64,000 nucleotides of DNA from assembly GCA_951230915.1 (NCBI GenBank), contig OX579636.1, forward strand, positions 387,001-451,000, given 5' to 3'. A program made the position numbers and the translations under genes. The notes beneath the pieces are model-generated. The model saw nothing but the letters and a program-made list of their open reading frames with translations. It ran no database searches and was not told the origin of the DNA. Shown here piece after piece: positions 11,301 to 23,810 of the stretch. Origin of the DNA: Antitrichia curtipendula (lineage: Eukaryota; Streptophyta; Bryopsida; Hypnales; Leucodontaceae). Every line of letters begins with the position of its first letter. Within the stretch, counting starts at the first letter, position 1.

Positions 11301-14300
11301 ATGTTGAGGAAGATGTTGAGTGATTCGGTCAGCTCTACGACAGCGACGAACGTGGGCTCGGCTTACGCTTACAAACGCCTGCCTTCACGTGATCGCGCGC
11401 TTAATGATATTCTGGTCGAACGCATGAATAGCGATTCGGGAACAGGTGCGGCGTCTTTCTGCAGCTGTTGCGCTTTTGTGGAAATTGGGTTCACTTGATG
11501 TAGGTCGGTGCTTGATTGGATTGCACAAGACCACCACGGTGGCCACTATTGGGAAGACTGACCTCCACATCGTTGCACGCAGCAGCTTACTTGGAAACGC
11601 CATTATTGCCTGGATCAGCTGAACCAGGATGGCGACTCTCCCTCCCTCATGTGGTTACTGCTACTCTGGCTTCAGTTCTATTTGGATACCACATGGGGTA
11701 AGCGTGTCCTTTCACTTGGCCCCTGTAAAACATTTTCTTTTCGTAATAAAGGGATGGGGTAGCAACTAACTGCACTCTTGGTCTATTGTGGCGTCTGCAG
11801 TTGCATTTTGGGCATTTACCCTCATTCTTTCATTTGCAATCACACCTTATTGGAAGTGATGAAGTGAGTGACGATGCTGCATTCATTGTGTGCAGAGTGG
11901 TGAATGTACCTCTTCAGCACATAGGAAAAGACTTACTATTTTCAGGGCACACAATCTTAGAAGGTTTGTCTCTGACGTTGCTTCATGTTGCCTGCATGGC
12001 AGAGGACTCATTCTTCAGCTTTGATGAGATGTATTCTGCCGTTTGCGATGCCTGTATCCTACTATGGATGTTATGACTTAAGATTTTTTCAAGTTCTTAT
12101 TCTCACTAGCTTGTCTTGTTTGTGAATTTTGCAGGATTTGTGGTGAGTGTAAGTTTGGCAAGTGCGTTTGTGGGCTGCGCAGTTAGTGGTTCAATTGCTG
12201 ATGTTGTGGGGAGACGGCGGGCCTTTCAGATCAGCTGTATACCCATGATTTTTGGTGCCATAATCAGGTGTGACGATGCTTGACTTGAAATTTGGGGAGC
12301 TTTTGCATCTGTTTCCAAATATTTTGTTGATACTCTGAAACTGAGGAATCAGTGTTTCTGAGCATGACTGGATTTGTTTGTTTGTTTGTTTTTCTTGCAG
12401 CGCGATCGCCACACATGTAGGAGCTATGATTTTGGGACGCTTCATTGTTGGGCTGGGGTTGGGTTTGTCTGGACCAGTAACTGCAATGTATGTGTCAGAG
12501 GTAATGCCCGTTCTTTATCTATTTGATGTTGGTACGTAACCAAACCGCCTTGATGTCTGCTTATTCTGAAATGCGTCTGTCTGTTGCAGATATCACCTCC
12601 ATCCGTACGTGGCATGTACGGTAGTTTTGTTCAGATTGCCACATGTATTGGCATTCTCCTATCGTTAGTTGCTGGTCTTCCTGCTCAATCGGTTTTTGGG
12701 TGGTAAGCCTCTGCTCCAGGTCTAATTTTCGACTCGTGTTTGTACGTGGAGACGTGTGACTGACTACCAATGTTGTTGATTTTGCTTCAGTTGAGTCTAC
12801 TCTTTTGGGTTTGTGCAGGGTGCATGGCCAGTCTTGTTAGGGTAATTAAGCTATTTCTTGTGATTAGCGTCTCGAATAGTTTTTCTGAGACCGTATATAC
12901 GATCCAGGTGGAGGACGTGTTTTTGGATTGCAGTAGTACCTGCTGCAATGCTTGCCTTTGGAATGGAACTGTGCGCAGAAAGTCCACGTTGGCTTTTTAA
13001 GGTGCGAAACTTATGCTGTACAGCGACTTACTGACCATTCCGATTGTCACAGGCGGGTTTCGCTCCTTTTGCTTCAGTGATTTGTAGCGATTGTGTATCC
13101 TTTTTGCACAGGATTTTAAAGAATTGTCGAATATAAGATGCACTTGTGCTTGGCTACTGTAGAATTGTTTTAATTAATTAGCAGTGACCCTTATTCGTCA
13201 TTAATTAAATATAGAATAGAAATGTGAAAATGTCACAGCCTTTAGGATGAATTTTTGCAAAATCAAAACATTGGCCAGACGAAGTCCATTGCCATGATAA
13301 TTCGAGCACTTCCAAGTTACCCGTTTTTTATATACAATGCATCTTTGAACTAGTGATGTTTTTCTTAAAGAGAATTAGATAAGCTTTCTGAAAAGCTTTC
13401 ATCCATTGGAAAAAGGAACTCGTTCTAAAGTGCTGAAGAGCCTCACTTCTACGGTATTGGGCTATTGGGTTTTGGCAGCAAGGGAGACCAGCTGAGGCAG
13501 AAGTCGAGTTAGGGAGACTCTGGGGTTCTTCACACGTGAAACAAGCTATGGCTGACCTAGTTCGAAATGAGCAAACTCAGGACCATGGCACAACATCATG
13601 GCGTGCCTTAATTGATCCCAGATACATTAGAGGTAATCACCGAAAAGTAGCGACTGGGTTTTGACTAGCTTCGCATTTTTATCGATTTTTAATGCAATAG
13701 CAACAGCATCAGCATCAGCGGGTGGTGTCTTTTTATAGAATCTTTCTGAAAGTGATGATTGTGGGATATCCTATTGACAATTCTGATCCTTATTATGGGC
13801 TGGGTGGCTTTTGTGAGGCAGTGGTGACAATTGGTGCTGCTTTATTTGCTTTCCAACAGTTTGCAGGGATCAATGCGATCTTTTATTTTTCATCAACGGT
13901 CTTCCGAGAGGCAGGGGTGACTTCAGATGTGGCTGCTAGTGTTCTGGTTGGAGTTGTTAACCTGCTCGGTACGTTTGCCAACCAGTTGTACTTTCATGTT
14001 ATGGAGCGTTATAACATTGGAAATGGAACATGATGTTTCATGTATGATTAATATCTATAACTTACATTTGGTGATCCAATATGACAGCTTCATTTGTAGC
14101 TGCGTCGCTTATGGATTCACTTGGTCGACGGAGTCTTCTGATTATGAGCTTCTCAGGCATGGTAAGGTTCAAAGCTCTCAGGATGCTGAGAATTGTGAAA
14201 GCTCTTATTTGTGTACAGTTGTTTATAATAGCTAGGTGCCGATTTCTAAAACGTCCAGGAAGTCTTGTACCTGGTTGATTTCGTTTGTTTCCTATCTATC

Positions 14301-15436
14301 GTTTGTTTCCTATTGCTTAATTTCTTTTTGCTGAAACTTTCAGTTCCGACCGCTATCTTGATAGGCTTCGGGACGTTTCTGTCATTGTGACCCCATGTAG
14401 TGGGCTTAAATATGTAAAGCCTGCAGGTAATTTTCAAATTTCCATTTATAAAAGTCAGATCTTCTTCTTGGATGCAGGGTGTAGCAATGGGGCTGCAAGC
14501 TCTTGTTGCCGCGGTACCTATGTTTGCTTCACTTAACGCATCTGTTGCCCTGCTTGGAACCTTATTGTAAGTACTTTTGCATCGCCCCAATGTCGTTAGC
14601 CTGTTAAAAATAACCGGCAGTTTTGATTTGATGAATACTTTTCTTAGTCTCAAGTTCTCAGGGAAAACTAAATAAGAAGGCATCACTTTAGACTTCTTAT
14701 CTTTAGTCTTAAATCGTCACATCACTGCGCGTAGTGAAATTGAATTGTTGATATTGGTTGGAGGCATTGTGCTATAACATTTTGAGATTTTGTGATTTGT
14801 TTTCTCTAATGTGACGCAGGTACGTCTTTATGTTTGCCCTAGGGGCAGGACCTGTGCCCGCCTTGCTACTGCCAGAGATTTTTCCTGATCGGATTCGTGC
14901 AAAGGGCATGGCTGTTGCAATGTGTGTTCATTGGGTAAGTGTTATTTTAAAAATTCTTCTGGGCGTACGAGACGTATTCTGCCATTAAAATCGATGATAC
15001 CTTAAGGAAATGTTAGTTTGGTTTATATAGAAGTTGCAGGGATGTGTCATGATAGTAAGACTGATTTGGGTGTAAGGAATGAATTCTGTGGCCCGTTCTA
15101 TAACCAAGTTCTATGAGAGGTTTATTAATTATTCCTGAACTGTCTCAGGTCAGTAAGTTGGAGACTATAGCGTGGGGAAAATTAGTGCCCATTTTGTGAT
15201 ACTGATTTCTGCGGTGCTCTGCATGTTGTTACTCTGTGCAGGTTGCTAATTTCTTGGTGGGTTTGACGTTCTTACACTTGCTCAAAACTCTTGGTACAAG
15301 TCTCCTCTATTTGATCTTCACAATGGTGTGCTTCAGTGCTACTCTATTCGTGAAACAGAATGTCGTTGAGACCAAAGGGCGGACGTTGGAAGAGATCGAG
15401 TGTATGCTCCTTCCTACATTAGATGAGATTGAGTAG
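11301..15436 (+). CDS. SGB1: Sugar transporter of the plastidic glucose transporter/SGB1 clade (MFS)
   Basis: Proton-coupled hexose transporter of the major facilitator family, closest by recall to Arabidopsis At1g67300 and At1g79820 (SGB1), which act in plastid or Golgi membranes. Thirteen GT-AG exons: 11301-11445, 11583-11697, 11896-11963, 12135-12267, 12401-12500, 12590-12702, 12908-13001, 13479-13632, 13822-13968, 14088-14161, 14478-14566, 14820-14934, 15242-15436. They join in frame to 513 residues (relatives ~495). Visible motifs: YKRLPSRDR near the N terminus, GRRR at 135-138, ESPRWLF at 249-255, QQFAGIN at 319-325, a second GRR after LMDSL, PEIFPDRIRAK, and VVETKG at 490-495. The start is chosen because the N-terminal YKR-x-x-SRD block follows directly. 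Exon 2 has a tandem acceptor (11583 or 11586). All exons are intact. Clade is firm; organelle cannot be read from sequence. Confidence 0.93.
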
Positions 15437-17169
15437 CTTGTATATAGATAGGTCCCATCTCCTGTTGCGGGCTTGAAATTTCGTTCCCCTTCCAGACATC
15501 GATAGTACATGTCATTTGAGATAGAGGTAGAATCACTCGATGATCTACTGCAGTCTTGCACCTTAATTAGCTTGTTCAAATGGAGAATGCGTCGGATTTT
15601 ACACGCTGACTGGCGTTATTTTCTGCACCCTACCTACTGTCATATGCTCTTCTAGTAGGCCCAAGTATGTTTGAAATATTCCCATTCTTTCCAGTAAGAT
15701 TGGTCAGTTGAACCAGTACTTTGCACCTGTGGGTGCACTCAACCACAAACAATCAGTGATTGGACTCACTGATGATATCAACATAATCTTACTTTGAGGA
15801 ATAAAAGATGGAGACTTTTTGGTGATTTGAACTGTTCCATTTGATCATTTTATGCCTGGTGAACTTTTTATTCAGTGTCTATGATTGTATTTTTCATGTC
15901 AATAATTCTAGAATGGGTTCTTACAATTGTAGATTTCTTATGTCTTGCATGAAACTCTCAAATAGTGATTCTCATGCACATGTGCACTGTGACGAACCAA
16001 AAAACATGCTGAATGTTGTAGCTAGACCTCCGAATTTGATTTGTGTCCAGCTTCACAATGTGCTAAAATAGCATACATTTCATCCAAAGAAAATAAAAAC
16101 ATCATCTCTGGAAGGATGCCGTGAATGTTTGGATTGGTCAACCATGCTTCAGTTGTGCATATTGAAGAATGGGTGATTTTTTCATCTGATGTTTTGTGTG
16201 CAATGATGTTCGTTGTTTTTTGATTTTATATGGGGCATTTTATCGAAAAAACTGATACACTATCCAATGTATTTCAATACTTTGAGATTTTTCCCTTAAA
16301 ACATGATAATGAAATTCATAACGATTTTTTTTGCTTTAGAAAAAATTTAACAAAATGAAGCTTCTAGAGTGTCGTTTCTACTCCACTTGAAACTTTTGAA
16401 AAATTCCATAAAATCAGCATTTCACTTAAGTTTGAAGCCAGACATCTATAACCATATTTCTAGATGTGGAGTGACATGAAAATTCTTTATACCACAACAT
16501 TCTACACTCTATTGAATAATATACTTCTATTTTGAAAAAATTTGAATTTTTGAACATGACTGTAGAGAGTATTTGCTAAGGATTTTCTTCATTTTTTCTT
16601 CCAAAATTTATGGTGCTTTTTAATTTTCACAAAAAATTGGAAATTTTTATGAAATTTTTTAGACATGTGGTTTATCTCAGAAAAATAAAACCAAAAAATT
16701 TCACTCATAAATAGTGAAGAAATGGAGTGAGGGACTTTCAAGTTCGAATAGTCATAGTCTCCGTCCTTTAGGGGTTAAGTGGACCGTATCACATGAGAAA
16801 CAGAGGGTAGACCTTACAAGTGACAAGAATACAAGTATGCCTTCGCAAGAATATAAAAGCTAACTGAAAATAGGAGTGCGAGGAGAACGCACATACACAC
16901 TCCACATTGGAGTGCGTTGAAAATTCCTAAATGGAGTAAAACTTCGTGGTTGATATCCGACTGATTGCTTTGGACAGAGTGCCATGGTGATGATCAACAG
17001 TACCAAGCAGAACTGTACCACTACAAGTCACTAGAAGGCACAAGTCACCAAGGCCACTCTGGGTATTAACAGTACACTGAAACCAACACTACATGATACA
17101 ATGGATTCTACCCCATTCCTTGAGCACTTTGAACTCAAAACTTTAGAGTTCACAGCAATCCAAAATTGT
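15437..17169. other. Intergenic region between convergent genes
   Basis: This holds the 3' ends of both convergent genes and old repeat sequence (~16200-16740, similar in wording to 5640-5900). A lone piggyBac-type end, CCTTTAGGGG followed by TTAA, sits at 16765-16778. No further gene is supported; the 76-codon frame at 15841-16071 has no family resemblance. Confidence 0.5.
15800..15805 (+). terminator. Probable polyadenylation signal of the sugar-transporter gene
   Basis: An AATAAA hexamer lies 364 bp after the stop codon, the first canonical signal on the plus strand downstream of the gene. Position is plausible but unproven. Confidence 0.4.
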
Positions 17170-19098
17170 TCAAGGTATGGAGGGTTGTACCGAGGGCGAT
17201 CGCAGAGGAAGACTGTCCTCTCGACCAAGGACGCTTCTCGAGCGTACAGCATGCCGAGCCAGCCGGGGAGTACCTGGGGAAGCCCCATAGCTAGCCCTCA
17301 ACCTGGCGTCCACGGAGGATGACGACTTTGCCATAGCCTTGTTTACAAACTTCTGAGCTGCAGCAGACAAACCGGGGATGGGGCTTACCCCTCCGGCACC
17401 CCTTGCAGGCGATGGAGAGAATCTGGGAGAATAGAACTTGGCTTTCTCTCTTAAGCTCCGAGCAGCATCTCTAGAAAGAGCATGGGCTCTCGCATCCCTA
17501 GTAGGAGGAACGGGAATCTTAAAATGAGGTCCTTCCCCGTTCCCACCGATACCAACTGGAGTATCTTCGGTTTCTAACCTCAAAGGTGTCCCTTCGATCT
17601 CTCCCCAGGTCATAAATGGCGATTCGTCCACTCCTGGTGCGGGTGACGGAGTAGCCACGTAACTGTATCCGGCACCGGGGTGTCCGACTCCTTTCGCTTG
17701 CTGACTGTCCAGCGCTTGTGGGGTCCTCCTCAGATCTTCCAGGTCGTATCTTTTGCGTGCTCTTTCGGCATCCCGTTGAGCAAACGGCCAAGCCTGCGGG
17801 GTTCCACCTGCAACTGGAGTGTACAAAATTGCCACCGCGTCTTCCTCTCTCACTTTGGAGTCGAACATCTTGCCATGGAAACGAGTGTTCCGCATTGCAA
17901 TAGCCTTGGGAGGACCTTCAACGAGCTCCTCCTTCTCTCCCTGCGTCAACGGAGCGTCTTCCCTTTCTGCAGAATCATACATGAGGAGATTCTTTGCCCT
18001 GTACTTCCAGGTTTCCAGAGTCGCAAATGGCTGATTGGAAGTCCCAAATCCATCAGTGACACGGTCATCTGCACAAACGACGCCAACACGAGAGTGAGTA
18101 ACAACCTGCCAAAACATAGACAAGCAAAACTCGATTGGCAGCCAAAACAGTTTCTAGGATAAAGAAAGACATCGTTATACCCAAGGGTAGAAGAGTAAGA
18201 CCCGATGACTCTTGCAAATTCCTGTGTGCATTTAGTCCTACTGAATCCAACCCCAAATGACTACACTAGACCAGTCTGCTCCTTGCAAACGCCAAACTAT
18301 TCCTTAAGTTGTAAAACAATTATTCAATGTTAATTATTGACATCTACAGTAGTAAATTCAACGGCCTAAGAGCACATCATACACGCGGGAATCGATAAAC
18401 AGGCACTTACTTGCATGTTCAATTCGTAAATTAGGATCCACGAGTCCTTTCTCGCTAAGAAACTCAAATTTGTGCTTCCGCTGCTTGTTCACCTTCTCTA
18501 AAATCTTGGAAAAACTAGCGTTATCCTCGCTCGTGTATTTTCTCAAGAAGTCGTCGAGTTTCAAATTTGTGTCCACGGCAGGTCCAATCTCATTTTCGCG
18601 TGCAGCAGCGACAGTAGTAGGCGGAAATAGGCCTGACACACTGGGTGAAGCTGCTGACCGTAGCGAAACTGCGGGACTCGCCAGGCCCGAAAACATCGAG
18701 GCTGGGGTATCCGGTATGTTGGTGGTAGGGGTGCCGTCTCTTTCTCCATCCTCCCTCGCCTTCTCCCGCCTCCTGCGAATGATATTCATTTGCGCATCAC
18801 GAATGATCACCGGATCGCCGCTTCGAACAGCCTCCAACCACTCTAATCGGTTCCGAAGCTTAGGAATGTCGGGGAAAAAATCTCGCTCGATAATCTTCTC
18901 GATAGCCGCGACATATGTGTCTTCATCTAGCGGAACCTGTGAATTCTTCCGTTTTCTCGGAAAGGACGCCAGCTCTGATACACGATCAGACGTGGAAGCA
19001 GAGGCAGACGCCAAGGCGCCATAGCCTCGGCTGCCTGCGCTTGGAGAAGGTGATGGGGGAACAATATGGCGCGGAGATTGGCCTGGTGATGCCAACAT
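17170..19098 (-). CDS. ESS2: Splicing factor ESS-2 homolog (DGCR14/Es2 family)
   Basis: Nuclear protein of the Es2/DGCR14 family, known in animals and plants as a spliceosome-associated factor. Two exons, 19098-18411 and 18068-17170, joined by a GTAAGT...TGTGCAG intron of 342 bp, give 528 residues (human ~476). Family hallmarks: LDEDTY at 57-62, IIERDFFPD at 69-77, NTRFHGK near 290-296 and MTWGEIEGTPLRL at 382-394. The N terminus is Ser/Pro/Ala-rich and the C terminus is basic and low-complexity, as usual. The start is the first ATG of the frame, 56 residues before the conserved block. The acceptor at 18069-18070 is preferred over an earlier AG because it keeps the frame and the conserved context. 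The gene is intact, convergent with the sugar transporter, and not transposon-like in composition. Confidence 0.95.
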
Positions 19099-19983
19099 CT
19101 TTGAAAGCTAGAGATGAATGAAAATAACGCTATATTCAAGGGAGGTCACTCCCCACAACAATACCAAACCCTAATTCTTGGATGGTGACGAACCACGCTC
19201 CAAAATACACCAACCCCACCGAGAAGTGCTCCAGAAATTCTTCCACTAACCAAGAAATTCCAAAAAAGATGCTTCTGTGTCCACCAAACCCTAATAAGCC
19301 AAAGTCGCACCTCCCTGTTAACCCAACCACCACGCGAATTGACCTCTCCCTTTCAAACGTAAGAGAAATATCTTCAATCTAAATAGGAAACTAAGCCCCG
19401 CAACGTGCGATTAATCTTGAAGCCGAAAAATATCATTATTATCAAGACTGGAAAGAATAGAGCCACACAGTAACGAAATGAGGCTTTGCTAGGTAACAGT
19501 TCCGGCTCACTGTGAACGACAAACAATATCGGCAGAGCCTTAGAACAGAAAATTGAATCTAGCTAAGTCTCGAAAGTCCAAGACAGAGCGCTGAAATCTG
19601 AATCGCTTAAGGAGCAAACCCTACTAGCGGTCCACCAACTCCTCCCAAACCTGATATGCACAGAGTGCCCCTTCGACTCCTCACGCTCGTTTCTAAACCG
19701 ATGTGCTCTAAAACATGAATCCAAACACTTCACACTAACAACATCCCAAGCGCTCGTGAGACCACGAAACGACATGCGGAATTCCCGAGCAATTTCAAGA
19801 CGACGAGTGACTGCCTACGGCGTTCGCAAACACCGCCCTCTTCAACAGCAGCAACGAAAAATGAAATATGGATGAACCAAGCATGTCACCGCGGCGTACT
19901 TCGTTATCGTGGATGATATGGTGGATGGATGAGAAAAGGGCGCTCAATCCGACCTTCCGGAACAGCATCGGGAAAGGACCCCT
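19099..19983 (-). promoter_or_regulatory. Upstream region and 5' leader of ESS2
   Basis: Non-repetitive, mixed-composition sequence directly upstream of the ESS2 start on the minus strand. No promoter element can be named. Short overlapping frames on both strands (19136-19382, 19563-20127) have no recognisable family and are left uncalled. Confidence 0.4.
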
Positions 19984-20173
19984 CATTGCTTCAATATTGT
20001 TGCAATATTGTTTCAATGGGTTAACAGTATAGTATTGAAAGTATATTGTTGCATTAGTGCAAATAATAATGCAACAATATTGAAGCAATGGGAGCCTTGC
20101 ATTTTTATTAAAAGTATATTGTTTCAATACTGCAACAATACACTTTCAATACTATACTGTTAATCCATTGAAA
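19984..20173. repeat. Two interleaved inverted repeats
   Basis: Arm a (19984-20004, CATTGCTTCAATATTGTTGCA) pairs with a' (20070-20090). Arm b (20011-20053) pairs with b' (20131-20173) over 43 bp with two mismatches. The order a-b-a'-b' means the two hairpins overlap and compete, a pseudoknot-like topology. The arms share CAATATTG/CAATACTA wording, so they probably arose from one small palindromic element that duplicated. The block lies ~0.9 kb upstream of the ESS2 start. Confidence 0.8.
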
Positions 20174-21063
20174 TAGTACTACAACAATGGGTGGCTTTTT
20201 CCCGATGAGGCTCGGCCTCGGCACTAAGTCCCCGACGATTTTCGCCAGACGCCAGGGCCCCACCTGCTGCCCGACACACCTCTTGCCCGAGCTAGAGGCC
20301 TCTCCTTGCCCTGCATCTGACCCACGGCCCCTCCCGGTTATCAACCCAGCGTCTCTTGCGATGTTCTGTCGTCGTTGTCGTCGCACTTCTCCGCACATCG
20401 GCCCACTTTCATTGGTGCATGTGTCACCTGATTTTATATATTCTTGACTTAGAAATTTCACACGGGGGGAATTTATGTCCAATCAAGAGCTCTTTTTGCT
20501 ATCGACAATTAACTTGACAAACGACAAGAAAAATTTATTATAATGACAAAAAATAGTCGCATGGATTTTTAGAAGTTAATTTAAACATAACACTAATATT
20601 TCAAGACTAATTGTGATGCTCATACAACAAATATGAAAATGTACATTCTCCTACAAAAATGTATCTATATCTACAATACTCATCAATAATTACATAGTTT
20701 ATTTTGATGTATCACAAGTCTGGGACCTTTTGAAAATAGACAAGCCGCTAGAGCTCCTATATATATACAATCTTTTAGATGAGAATGTAACTACAAAATC
20801 TCATATGATCAGATGCATTGAATTGACAGCCCCTAGACTGCAAAGTGGTAAATTTGAATATTCTCTTCTAGCTACTTGAAGTTGCCATTGTTTCTAGTCC
20901 TCCGGAAAAAAAACCTAGTTATAGGGTTGGTAATGTATTGGATGCTTTTCATCAAGAAGCTGCGGCACTGGAATTATATTAGTCTTGATATCAGGATCAA
21001 AGAACAGGAATAGAAAACCTTTTCTTGGTCTCATTCACTACAATACGGTATTCAACTCCGCAG
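20174..21063. other. Intergenic DNA
   Basis: 20187-20420 is unusually GC-rich for the surroundings. Overlapping open frames on both strands there (86 and 124 codons) have no family resemblance. 20450-21063 is AT-rich with nothing supportable. Confidence 0.4.
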
Positions 21064-21478
21064 TAAGGTAGGAGGCTCTGAAAGCGAGCATCTAAGGGCT
21101 GGTCTGCCTTTTTCATGTGGTTTCTTGTATGAGATTATTATTAGCTCATTTTTCAAACAAAGAAAAATAGATTGTGATCGTAGCACAAGTCGTTTCGTAT
21201 TTTTTGAAGCATTTTTGAATTACTTATGAATTTTCAAACGTAATGAGTCATAGGTCCCTATTTATGACCCTAGGTCTTCCATAAACCGTTCAGATGCAGT
21301 TTCAAAAGAGAAATGGGAAAACAAAGAGAATGATTGACTCTTGCAATAAATAATATTTCTTTTACCGATCCATTCAATGACTACAGAAGATCCATTTAAA
21401 GACCACCTTATGTCCATTTCAGGCGAGTCTACATGAGCAGTTCTAAATGCCCGCTCGCTTTCAGAGCCTCCTACCTTA
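21064..21478. repeat. Perfect 26-bp inverted repeat flanking 363 bp
   Basis: The left arm 21064-21089 begins TAAGGTAGGAGGCTCTGAAA and is matched perfectly on the other strand at 21453-21478. The interior is non-coding. The arms could be the ends of a short TIR element. Just inside the left arm is AAGGGCTGGTCTG, similar to AAGGGCTGGTTTA at 23814. Confidence 0.6.
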
Positions 21479-22036
21479 TTTGTCATTGCTCCAGACGCTC
21501 CATACATTGACCACAAATGCATCTGGCAAGGTTTCACTACAATTTATTGTCTGTCCTTCCGTTTGATCTGAAGGAAATGAAACCAAGAAATTAATGATTT
21601 TCATATACTTGCAAAGTGGAAACTATAGATTTTCATGGCCACCATGAATTACAAATAGCACACACCACGAATAAGCACAAAGTGTTTACAAAGACCTATA
21701 ATCAAGTCATCAAAAACGCCACAAAAGAGCCTTGAATAGTTGTTTTTTAGACTTCAGAAAAAACTCACCTACAAACCCTTGACATCATCATGTACAAAGA
21801 CCGTAAGTGTCCCTGAATCAACATGCCTGAGAAATACTCCATGATTTCAAAAATCAGCCAAAAGCCATACCGCAGTCCAATTCATGTAAGCATATACTAT
21901 CAGGTGGGTTCCAGAAAAATTCTATATATGCTACGAGGTGGACCAATAGAATCACAAGACTCTTTTTTAGTAGGTTGACAAATTTCTTAATGTTAACAAG
22001 CATTAGATTCCTTTAGTTTCCATGTAGAGTGAATGT
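21479..22036. other. AT-rich intergenic DNA
   Basis: No gene or clear repeat structure seen. Confidence 0.5.
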
Positions 22037-22978
22037 TTAACCCCTAAATGTTTTTGACTATGTTTTCACCAAAAACGCTCCAAAACTGCCATTTCTAATA
22101 TTAGTGCCAAAATTTAGAAAAAAAGAATTTTTGGACACATGTAACCATAGGATCTTGTAGTACGCTGGTTTAAGAAGATGTGGAAAAAAATTCAGAATTT
22201 TCCACCATGTGGATTGCAAGATAATAGCGTTTGAATTGACAAAAATCCTTTTTTTGTCCTTGCGAAAAAACGGGCGGCTGCCCTTCACAAGGTCACATTT
22301 GTATGAAAAAATGTCCAAAATGGTGGTTACTCTTTGGATTTATTCTTGAAGGCAAGTTGGCTACATGCTTGAAAAATTTCAGATCATTTGGAATTGTACA
22401 ACATATAGGAAAAAAATAGTAAGTAGAAAGAGGTAGAGAATGATTCAAAACACTAAATTGTGAAGAATTTATTTATGGAATTGAAAAATGCCAATCCCAA
22501 CGGTTGTAATGTTGTAATAAACAATATACACCCAATGTTTTTATTTTTTTTCAAAAATATTGAAAATTGAGTTAAATAAAGGACTTCAAAGTTTATTTTA
22601 GAGTTGAGATTCCATAACTATCCTTAAACTAAGAATCCTCATAAATTTTGACTCATAAAACTTAATGGAATGATTCAAAGCTTCCTGTGTACATATAAAT
22701 CTAAAGAACCAATTTCAAATTTTTATTTCTTAAAAAGTGATTTTAAAAAAAGTTTTTTTTGCTGCCTGTGTTGCCCATCAAGGACTAAAAATGACATATC
22801 ATGCAATAACTTTTTAACCATGTAGTCAAAAGTTATGAAAATTGTTGGGCCTTAAAGCTACTCCTCGGGCACGTGTTGTATGAAAATTTCAAAGAAAAAA
22901 AAATTAAATTCCATTCGTAGTGAGCTGCCCAAAATTGCTATGTTGCCAAAAAACACACTTTGGTCCTTTAGGGGTTAA
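22037..22978. mobile_element. piggyBac-like non-autonomous element, copy 2 (inverted)
   Basis: TTAA at 22037-22040 and 22975-22978 flank CCCCTAAATG on the left and, reversed, CCCCTAAAGGACCAAA on the right. The whole interior is a diverged inverted copy of 616-1566. No transposase is present. Confidence 0.7.
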
Positions 22979-23810
22979 AATGATATTAGTGTAACGGTGT
23001 CAATGTTAGCATCAGCTTGGTATGACATTGGTACCTATTAACATTAACTCAACATTAGCTTGACATTGATGTACATGATGCTAATATTCATCTACGGTAA
23101 TGTTCTATCAAATTAACAGTACTTAGTAAATTTGGTGAATCTAATATGGGATCATACCTATTGACACTACAGACCATACTGACAAGTGGGCATTCAAGGT
23201 AGTAATTCAAGTGCACACTGATGGTATTCTCCTTGTCAAAGCAATGGTGGAAGAGGTTGAAAGGCAAGCCAAGACTGACAGTAATGAGGCCTAGCAACAT
23301 ATTCTTCACGTGCTTCTCGTAAGGTGGAAGCACCCAAAACCGTCACTTTAAGGAATTCAGCATACTTGGAGGCATCATTTCAAAAAAATAAAAAATTTCT
23401 GATGTTAGCGAGAGAAAATCATAAATTTTCCAAAAAAAAATTAGATTTTTTGGATGTGAAATGTAATTTCTATGATTTTATTAAGTTGCGGGTCTCTAGA
23501 CCACTGGATCTGTCCTATAGGTGCACCCAAATCTGAACCCTGCAAAAATCAGATCTCAACAAATCAGAATTCATAATGTGTCTTTGAAATGAGTTAGCCA
23601 ATAACAATCAAACAGGTGGAGGACACATTCATGTAAGTGGAGGGACACTTTTAGGGCACTCTACTGGACAAACAATAGGGACAGGGACGGGAATGGACGG
23701 GAATGGATGTTTCTACTTTAAGCCCTCTGGTTTTGCAAGCCACTAATTGTAGATTTTCACCGTGGTTTCAGAGTATTTCCCACTTGTGCACAACACAAGC
23801 AGACGAGGGT
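22979..23810. other. Intergenic DNA
   Basis: AT-rich. 22980-23090 repeats small phrases around GACATTGGTACC/TTGACATTGATG. No gene supported. Confidence 0.45.

Noticed and set aside
17018..17033. CACTACAAGTCACTAG as a possible CACTA end
   Set aside because: No inverted partner or target duplication was found nearby.
18470..19024. 184-codon plus-strand frame
   Set aside because: Antisense shadow of ESS2 exon 1, whose minus-strand product has clear family motifs.
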